NCBI GenBank assembly: GCA_001972305.1
Contig: BDDD01000026.1
Coordinates: 124,001 to 188,000 of the forward strand
DNA from: Cephalotus follicularis
Lineage: Eukaryota > Streptophyta > Magnoliopsida > Oxalidales > Cephalotaceae
Reading direction: 5' to 3'
Length of the DNA stretch: 64,000 bases
Below, one piece after another: positions 56,816 to 64,000 of this stretch. The position numbers were made by a program, and so were the translations under genes. Under the pieces are notes generated by a model, which had not been told where the DNA came from, did no database searches, and was given only the letters and a program-made list of their open reading frames with translations. Every line of letters starts with the position of its first letter. The stretch's first letter is position 1.

Positions 56816-57350
56816 CGAAGGATTCTCACAGATAGCTACACCTTTAACCTGGTTGACACAGAAAAAGACAGTGTTTGTTTGGGATGATAGTTGTGATGGG
56901 AGTTTTTAGGAATTAAAACACCGCTTGATTTCTGCGCCAATCTTAGCTTTGCGAGAGGGCAGTGAGGACTTTGTAATGTACAGTGATGCATCAGACAATG
57001 GTTGAGGTTGTGTTCTAATACAGTAAGGGAAGGTGATCTCCTATTCCTCAAGGAAGTTGAAGCCTCATGAGCAGAGTTATCCTACTCATGACCTAAGATA
57101 GCAGTGATCATCTTTGCCCTATGCAAATGGAGGCATTACTTGTATGGTAACAAGTTTGATGTTTACGTGGACCATAAAAGTTTAAAGCATCTTTTCTCCC
57201 AAAAGGACCTGAATATGAGACAAAGGAGGTGGATGAAGTTACTTAATGACTACAACTGTGAGATACAGTACCACCCAGGCAAAGCTAATGTGGACTTGTT
57301 GGATAGAATTAGAGAGGCTCGAGGTATGGATATAGTCATGGATAAAGTTG
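56812..57350 (+). pseudogene. gypsy RT thumb/RNase H
   Basis: RHFVEGFSQIATPLTWLTQKKTVFVWDDSC (end of RT connection) is followed by RNase H with FVMYSDASDNG and its catalytic Asp, GKVISYSSRKLKPHEQSYPTHDL, then in the frame from 57104 FALCKWRHYLYGNKFDVYVDHKSLKHLFSQKDLNMRQRRWMKLLNDYNCEIQYHPGKANV. Stops occur near 56907, 57003 and 57095. Confidence 0.9.
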
Positions 57351-58406
57351 CATCAGATGGTCAGGGAGGGTTGAAACTCGAGATGTCACTTCATGGTGAT
57401 GGATTATTTAGGTTTCAAGGCAAAGTTTTTATTCATAGCAGTAAGGAGTTGAAGGATGAGCTTTTGTCACAAGCTCATCGCTTCAATTTCTCAATAGATC
57501 CAGGGAGTACCAAGATGTGTCGAGACCTAAAGCTTAGCTATTGGTGGAATGACATGAAGTCGGAGATAGCTGAGTATGTTTCTTCCTGATTAATATGTTA
57601 GCAAGTTAAGGCAGAACACCAGAGACTAGTTGGATTGCTTCAGCCGTAACCAGGGGCACAATGGAAGTAGGAGCACATCACGATGGATTTTGTGATAGGG
57701 TTACTAAGGGCGAGGACTAACCTTGATTCCACATGGGTTATCGTTGATCGGTTTACAAAATCTACACACTTTCTAGCAATCAAGATGACTTCTCCACTTG
57801 AACGTTTGGCATCCTTGTATGTCGAGGAGATTGTTAGGTTTCACAGAGTACCAGTCAGTATTATGTCCGACAGGGACCCATGGTTTACTTCACGGTTGTG
57901 GAAGAAACTTCAAGCAGCTTTTGATACTCAGTTAAGTTTCAGCATGACTTTTCATCCCCAGACAGATGGTCAGTCTGAGCAGACGATCTAGACAATTGAG
58001 GACATGCTCCGGGCATGGGTGATGGATTGGGGTGGCAGTTGGGACAAGCATCTACCTTTAGTGAAGTTCTCATACAACAACAATTATCATTCTAGCATTG
58101 GAATGGTGCCGTTTGAGGCTCTTTATGGTCGGAAGTGTAGAACCCCAGTTTGTTTGTGTGAAGTAGTCGAGCAAAGTCAGGCCATAGCATGTGCAAGAGA
58201 CGACAGAAAATGCCAGGGTTATAAGGGAAAGGCTTCTAATAGCCTAGATTCGATAAAAGATTTATGCAGACAAACAAGGGTGAGTCTTAGAGTTCTCAGT
58301 GGGACATCATGTGTTCCTCAAGGTTTTGCAAACCAAAGGAGTTATGAGATTTGGCAAGATAGGAAAGCTAGCCCCACAGTATATAGGACCTTTTGAGATC
58401 CTTGAG
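57351..58406 (+). pseudogene. gypsy integrase
   Basis: The zinc-binding part (HRFNFSIDPGSTKMCRDLKLSYWWNDMKSEIAEYVSS-stop-LIC) has lost one Cys to the stop at 57587. The core has MDFVIGLLRA (Asp), VSIMSDRDPWFTS (Asp) and HPQTDGQSEQTI with its Glu, then a stop at 57989. [52 protein letters not shown] and a frameshifted [15 protein letters not shown] follow. The chromodomain expected next is absent because an LTR begins at 58407. Confidence 0.9.
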
Positions 58407-59408
58407 TGTAAGCCCCAGGTTATGAATGTATGTAGTTGATTGTATTTATATATGGTATTGTAAGGTATTGTATTGATGGATGGCATGGCATGTATATGAT
58501 ATTATGATATTTTTTCCTTTATGGCTATTTATGGGTAGTGTGGGTTCAGTCAAACCTAGGGAAAGTTTCTGGGTTTTTCACCCAATGGAATCTATATATA
58601 AACAAGTAACACTCTTTCTTTCTTTCTCATTTTCATTCCTCTTTACATTCTCGAGAGAGAAAGTGACAGAGGGAGTTAGAGAGAAAGTGGTCAGAATCAA
58701 GCAAGGACGGAGTCGTTGGATTCGTGGCAGTGTTTAGAACTTGAAGGACGGAGCAGATCAAGGATTCAACAACAAATCCTTATAGATTTTCAGCTCAACA
58801 GTTTTGAGGTAGATTCTACATATATGCTTGAATTCATGCATATTGATGGATTTGAATGATTATAGGGTTATGGATTGATATATACATGCTAGATGGATGA
58901 GTGAGGGTGATTGCTATGACTAATTATGGATTAGAATTGAGATCATAGAGAGATTAGTGAGTTTGGGACTTTTTCCCAATTCCCATTCTCTCTTTCGATT
59001 TATGAGTTATGGGTATGGATCTAAGGGTTTAAAGCTATTTTTAAGTTGTAACTGACCATTGGAGCTTATAGCTTCCTTTGGATCGAGTTTTAAACGGATT
59101 TAAATGGATTTGGATCGATTTGTGAACTGTTAATAGTCGAATTCGTCGTTTTGCAAAGCCCGAAAGCGTCGACACTTTGCTTAAGGGATAAACTGTCGAC
59201 GCTTCATGCAATTGTCAACGCTTTATGAGGCAACGCTTAACTTGCGACGCTTTGCTTAATCGGTGACGCTTTGCCGCCCGAAATAGTGGACGCTTTGACT
59301 TAAAGGGTTGGCGCTTGGCTGCCCTGTTTTATAAAAAATACCATGTTTTCAACCCGAAACTCTTTTATCTTCAAATGGGTTCTATAGGAAGCCATCCTAA
59401 GGTCGTGT
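58407..59408 (+). mobile_element. Gypsy LTR directly after integrase, interrupted at 59408
   Basis: Starts TGTAAGCCCCAGG and follows the 28722 LTR (GATGGATGGCATGGC, TATA box 58593-58602, CAGAATCAAGCAAGGA). There is no PPT before it: integrase codons run to 58406. It is either the element's own 3' LTR after a precise deletion, or a second family member inserted in integrase (flank TTGAG, 58402-58406). It is cut by a minus-strand copia LTR at 59409. Confidence 0.85.
59163..59320. repeat. GTCGAC-type palindromes in the 58407 gypsy LTR
   Basis: AAGCGTCGACACTT (59164), TGTCGACGCTT (about 59194), TGTCAACGCTTT, GCGACGCTTT, GGTGACGCTTT and TGGACGCTTT. They match positions of the array at 52853 but are spelled differently. 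Confidence 0.8.
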
Positions 59409-60238
59409 TGTTGGGAAGCTGCTAGGGTTCTTAGATGATTTTGGCCCTAGGATGGTAGTGTGTATAATTTTAATTTTTTTTAAAACACCAAGACTCCAAG
59501 TCAAGGTTCACACTAACATCTTACTACCAAAACAAATATCCCAAGGATCTCTGTTTAATATTCAATCGAACCAATATAGATAGTCAAGCATACAAAAACA
59601 AAACCGAATCTAATTCGGGACATACACATATTTATAAACCAAATCTAATTCGGTAACAACAAATAGGAAAAGGTTAGGAACCATACCACCTTTGGAGGAT
59701 TCACCACTTTGCCGCTACGAGATTGAAGTAGCCTCCAAGTTCCTCCAATTTTGCAGCACTGGGACAGTTGAGTTGGGGTGTACTCAACAGCCGCAAGGTA
59801 CCCACCAGCATCCACGTCGGACAGCCTTCAGAATTGGTAGCAGCAACTGCCTGTCGCCTGAGCTCTGGTTGGATTTTGACCAGTTTGCCGGAGCTTCGAC
59901 CATGATGCCATTGGTCACCAAATGCGCCAATCTACCCATTGATGGTGGAGATTCACTAGAAGCGTCATAGAACTCACATGCACATCCAGTAGCGATGGAA
60001 ACTCACTGAGTTTGACTCGACGAGTTTTGGTCAGCTCGCCATGGACCGACCGTGCCATCACTTTGTAAGGCTATAAGCCGGATATGAGCAACTTAGGTCT
60101 GTTGACACTTGTGTTGAAATCCTGGTTTTGAAGATAACAAAGCACCTAACTTGTTTATTGATGTGAATGATTGATTAAATAAATAAAACAGGTCAAGTTA
60201 TAGTTAAAACGTGCCAAATTATGCATATTAGGACTATT

Positions 60239-60700
60239 GGCGTCAACACCAATATTATTGGCGTTAACGCGCTGGGCTTCCACATGAATTATGGGCTTCA
60301 GGATGATTTTCGCAAATGCCATGATCATTTATGTTAACGTGCTAGAAATTGAACATATTTGCATCAACGCCATCCTTAAGTCATCAAGGCCAAAAGTTGC
60401 TCAACTCAAACAGACGCCATAGTCATTAATGTGCAACAAGAAAGGTGTCAACACCAATGAGATTAGCGTTAACGCTATTCTTAGTTGTCAACGACAAAAG
60501 TTGCTCAACTCAAACAGAAGCTATAGTTGTTAACGCCCAGCAAGAAAGGTGTCAACACAGAGGACATTTGCGTCAACGCTATTCGTAGTCGTCAGCGCCA
60601 AAAGTTGCTCAACTCAAACAGAAGCTATACTCATTAACGCGCAACAAGATAGGTGTCAACACCAAGGACATAATCGTCAACGACATTCATAATCGTTGAC
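60239..60700. repeat. GCGTCAACGC / GCGTTAACGC array in Sirevirus solo LTR
   Basis: About 14 copies in 460 bp, mainly GGTGTCAACACC, GCGTTAACGC and CGTCAACGC. They are embedded in a three-fold longer repeat containing AAAGTTGCTCAACTCAAACA (60393, 60491 and 60601). The array lies upstream of the TATA box at 60808. Confidence 0.85.
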
Positions 60701-60807
60701 TCCAAACCCGTTTGACACGCATAATGGCTAGTTTTGAGCAAGCTCCCAAAAGAAAATCATGCCTATACTGCCTACAACTTTTGCAACGGTAAAATTGAGG
60801 CTTCTAG

Positions 60808-60815
60808 TATAAATA
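60808..60815 (+). promoter_or_regulatory. TATA box of the Sirevirus solo LTR
   Basis: TATAAATA, about 110 bp after the last palindrome and followed by GAAGACCC. This is the clearest core promoter in the window; activity is inferred. Confidence 0.6.
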
Positions 60816-63027
60816 GAAGACCCATTTGAAGTTGAAGACAACTTTTGGAAAGAGCAAAAAGTAAAACTCTCATATACACAAGAGTTCAATCCTTCATACT
60901 CAGTATTTCAATAAGCTCTATTTCTTATTTGCAAACTTTATAGAGCTGTATTATGTGAATTACAATTTGCAAAATCAAACCTTGTAGAGGTTATCCTTTG
61001 TAATCATAAACTCTTTCTCAATTCAGTAGGGAAAACTGTAAAGGGTTAGTCATACCCTAGAGTGAGAGAGTAAGAATTCTAGGTAGAATTACTTACTAGT
61101 GATTAAGGTCAATCACTGAATTTGTAAGGTGTTTGATTTGCACCCGGAACCCAAATCAAGTGTACTAGAAGGAGTCTATTGGAAACTCAAGTAGGACCTT
61201 GAAAAAAGTGGACGTAGGCAAGAGTTCGACCGAACCACTCTAAACCGTGTTTGCAAAATATTCTAACCCTCACTCTCTTATTTACTGCATATTGTATTTA
61301 TTCAATTGTCTATGCTTTATTAAATCGCATTGTTAGTTGTTGCGCCTAATTCGAAAAAGTTTTAATTTTGCCTAAGAACCCAATTTACCCGACCCCCCCG
61401 CCCTCTCTTGGGTTGCCCTATTGGACCTTCAAGGTCATAGGCCCTATTAGGGTTCAATTTTATTTATTTTGTCCAATGTTACTCCAATGGAAAGGAACAT
61501 CCTAAGATCTATGTTCATAATTGTCCATATAATGCCAAAGATCTCTAATTTAGTTACCAACTGAACCAATTAATCACCAAGCAAGCCAATAGGGTCCTGG
61601 GTTGGCTAGGGTTTCTTAACCCTAGCCACGACCACACACACACAAAGGCCTAAGGTTTGCACATCAAAACTTAAAAATAATGACCAACCCGTGAGAACCG
61701 AGAAACCATACCGCAAGGGTTTGGTTTAGGGTTCAGCTAGGTTTAGAAACCCTAGCTCGAATTCGAAACCACAAATATAAATGGAGAAGAAAAAGAGTTA
61801 GGAGAAAGTGTATTACCCAAGGTCTCTTCTCCTTCCTTCAAGCGCTTCCTCTACACTTTAGCTCCACGTAACTTCTTGTGACACCTCGCTTTCAATTTCC
61901 ATTAAATAAACATGGCTATCAGTTAATTCAGAATTTCTAAAGTCCAAGAAAATTTAAAACTTTAGCGGAAGCAATCGATAATGCTGGATTATATAAAAGT
62001 ATTCGCATACAGCCCATACTACATGCTTACTCAGTACAATATGGGTTATATATTACATATCAGGAATGTAAATATAACTTAACGGAGTATGACCATTACA
62101 ATACAATATTCGCTAACATTACAACTTTAAGAACCTTGAAATAAGAAGCCTACAAGTATAGCTTCAGCAACATATGCAATCCTTCACTTCAATATGTAAT
62201 TATAGGTGTTAGTCGTTGTCCTCACTTGACTAAGGAGGAAAATATGCATGACAATGAACATATGAATGTAATCATGCATGAAAATTGTATCGTTAAAACA
62301 CTATATATATATATAAGCAATCATGCCAAATGGCTACAATCAATCACTGATCAAGAATACCGCACAAGGGTACAGTCAATCACTACACTGGGTGGGTGTC
62401 ATCTCGTGCTACCTCCTAGCTCAATCGATGCACCACCTGACTACCACCATGCACTCCGATATGGTAGACTAGGTAAACACTTATTGCCGGCACTTGGCGG
62501 GCAGTGTAACACTCACTGTCTTTAAGGCAGATAAATTTTGTGAATAAGCTATAGACAACTCCTGTCATGTCGCTCATCGCCGTGGTCAGTGATACGCTCC
62601 GTTCACTAAACCATCGGCATCACTTCAATCACAATCAATCACTGAAATTACATATATATAATATGTAAAATAACACTGGTTTTCTTTGAGAAACGGTAAA
62701 CACTTTCACTAAAATCTCTTTTGAAAAAACGATAAAACACTTCCTTGACTGTGCCTCACTTGGAGGAAGCAGTAAAACACTTCACTAAGTTCCCTTCTGA
62801 GGAAACAAAACAATACACTTAGTTTTCTTTTAAAAGCAGCCCTTGATTATGCATATAACATCAATAAGTAAATCACTTGAAATCACTTGATAGATATATA
62901 ATATCTATAACAATATATCACTTCAATAATGTGCAATCACTCAATCAATACATTCATTGGATGATTCTAGGAATCAAACCAGTAAAAAATGCAAGCAAAC
63001 ATATGCTCAGAATGTAAAACAGTCACT

Positions 63028-63424
63028 ATTGGCGTCGACGTGTATCTTAGGCGTCCATGTGTACTTAAGCGTCAACGTGTATCTTAGGCGTTAACTTCAT
63101 TCACACATCAATATCCAAAATGGGGGTTAACGCATTAAGGAAGGACCTTAGGTGTGAACATTCAATATTGGCGTCAACGCGTTAGGTAGAAACCTTAGGC
63201 GTCAACGTCGTCCTTTTAGGCATTGATGTTCTGGAAACAAGTAGGTTTACGCGTCAATGTGTATTCAGGCGTCGACGTAAATCATCCAACAGTACAAAAC
63301 ATCAACTAATTCTAGCTATGGCGTTGACGTCAATTGCTTAACGTTGATGAAAACCATCCTAACCGTACAAAATATCGCCTATTCCAGTTAAGGTGTTAAC
63401 GTCATTCACTTAGGCTTCAACGTA
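63028..63424. repeat. GGCGTCRACGT/C array in the TGTGACACC LTR
   Basis: About 14 copies: GGCGTCGACGTG (63030), GCGTCAACGTG, GGCGTTAAC, GGCGTCAACGCG (63172), GGCGTCAACGTCG, GGCGTCGACGTAA (about 63268), GGCGTTGACGTC and others. The related LTR at 5798 has CAGTCGACTG copies in the corresponding place. Confidence 0.85.
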
Positions 63425-63973
63425 AATCAAACGCAGTAAGACATTCAGTCAACAATCACTTCAAGCAAGCATGGATTTAACACTTAGGATCAACATGCAA
63501 GCATTCACAATCACCATAACACAATATACATGCCATATTTTCAAAAACATGTCATAAGCCCTACTACCTACCTTTGATTCCAAGTTAGGAATCGAAAGTC
63601 CACTTCTTTAAGCTCCAATATGATCCTCAGCTTCTCCAAGCTTCAAGATTCGGTTTAATCACTCCAAGCCCAGGTTCTAACCTTTGATCCTCAAGCTTCT
63701 TCGCACAGCTTAAAAAAGGCGGAACATATCTGTCACTCTCTCTTTCTTTCACCGGTATGAACTTCGGAGAAAAGGAAAGGAGCTTCAATGGAGTCTTCAC
63801 CTCTCTCTCTCTCTCCTTCCTCACAGCGTGGCAGGGATGGCAGGTAGATGTGACCTCCATAAATCGCCTCTCTCAGACATCTATCAACACGGAGCACATG
63901 GGGAAGTGTGAGTCTCACACTTTTGTCCCTCACGCGTCCTCTGTCCTTGTTTAACTTATTCTGCCGACAGTTT

Positions 63974-63998
63974 TGGCGTCAACGTTGGGTGTCGACGC
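63974..63998. repeat. Further GTCGAC palindromes at the window edge
   Basis: GGCGTCAACGT (63974) and GTGTCGACGCG (63989) start what may be another array; cut by the window end. Confidence 0.7.
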
Positions 63999-64000
63999 GT

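Larger units (their letters stand above)
28722..58406 (+). mobile_element. Ty3/gypsy chromovirus-type element, split by a nested insertion
   Basis: The 5' LTR is in two parts, 28722-29313 and 52704-54366, separated by copia element 3 with a GTTTA duplication. A tRNA-iMet PBS follows at 54373, then gag, protease, a deleted RT, RNase H and integrase to 58406. The protein phrases (FLMLNPSAFTGDSD, STWVIVDRFTKSTHFLAIK, HPQTDGQSEQTI) are those of plant chromoviruses close to Tekay/Reina. No chromodomain or PPT is seen before the LTR at 58407. The left flank is TATCT (28717-28721). Confidence 0.88.
60100..61431 (+). mobile_element. Sirevirus-type solo LTR
   Basis: TGTTGACACTTG to GGACCTTCA, 1332 bp, with perfect duplications AGGTC (60095-60099 and 61432-61436). 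Near the end it has GACCCCCCCGCCCTCTCTTGGG, the C-rich block typical of Sirevirus LTR ends, and no internal sequence. In order it holds a palindrome array, a TATA box and the leader. Confidence 0.92.
59409..61876 (-). mobile_element. Copia LTR (family of copia 3), minus strand, interrupted
   Basis: Starts TGTTGGGAAGC on the plus strand and matches the reverse of the copia 3 LTR end (TAGGATGGTAGTGTGTATAA, CAAGTCAAGGTTCACACTAACATCTT). It is split by the solo LTR at 60100-61431 and continues 61437-61876 with AACCCTAGCC-rich sequence similar to 19200-19560. It is cut at 61877 by the next LTR. Flank CGTGT (59404-59408). Confidence 0.78.
61877..64000. mobile_element. LTR of the TGTGACACC family, right end beyond window
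   Basis: Starts TGTGACACCTCGC and matches the 5798 solo LTR in several blocks (GCGGAAGCA, CAGCCCATACTACATGCTTA, GGCGGGCAGTGTAAC, AAAAACATGTCAT). No PBS, PPT or coding sequence appears before the window ends, so whether it is solo or part of a full element is unknown. Confidence 0.8.

Noticed and set aside
1..64000. Endogenous pararetrovirus or host protein-coding gene
   Set aside because: All recognisable domains fit LTR retrotransposons or a LINE by order, PBS and LTR boundaries; no movement or coat protein gene of that virus group and no intron-exon host gene was seen.

Overview
This window is plant nuclear DNA built almost entirely of nested transposable elements. I see no host gene, tRNA or rRNA. 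A flowering plant is indicated by the mix of lineages: Ty1/copia elements including a Sirevirus, Ty3/gypsy elements of Athila, Tat and chromovirus type, and an L1-like LINE. Primer-binding sites match plant initiator tRNA-Met, or tRNA-Asp for the Athila element. Nothing identifies the species. Nearly all coding regions carry stops, frameshifts or deletions.

Layout from the left. (1) 1-10434: right part of a plus-strand copia element with its 3' LTR, broken by a copia LTR (1127-3232) and by a solo LTR with a target-site duplication (5798-8450). It sits in (2) 10435-17457: a minus-strand Athila-like element (protease, gag, PBS, 5' LTR) that carries its own solo LTR insertion (11391-14019, duplication TGGTT). 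(3) 17458-18498: a Tat-like integrase fused to the start of a reverse transcriptase. (4) 18499-25391: a copia LTR fragment, a decayed minus-strand copia element with a 2.5-kb LTR, and a piece of a different copia LTR. (5) 25392-27710: a minus-strand L1-like LINE. (6) 28722-58406: a plus-strand chromovirus-type gypsy element that holds a four-level nest. Its 5' LTR is split by a complete copia element (29314-52698, duplication GTTTA). That element is split by a giant LTR (35601-48947, duplication CTACA), and the giant LTR is split by a minus-strand Sirevirus (36408-45900). (7) 58407-64000: a gypsy LTR, a minus-strand copia LTR, a Sirevirus solo LTR (60100-61431, duplication AGGTC) and a further LTR running off the window.

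The most unusual signal is not a gene. LTRs of at least six families, from both superfamilies, carry arrays of short CpG-rich palindromes centred on GTCGAC, in two spellings: GCGTCGACGC and CAGTCGACTG. Related LTRs carry different spellings in comparable positions. In several LTRs the array lies just upstream of a TATA box. The Sirevirus carries the second spelling both in its LTR and again just upstream of an extra, non-gag-pol ORF, followed there by a TATA-like site, a pyrimidine-rich leader and a telo-box. That arrangement looks like a separate internal promoter.

The Sirevirus also records a clear rearrangement. A 632-bp block (flank plus LTR start) is repeated without visible mismatch at 35973-36604 and 44211-44842. 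It is joined at an A9 tract to the middle of gag and replaces the PBS and the gag N-terminus.
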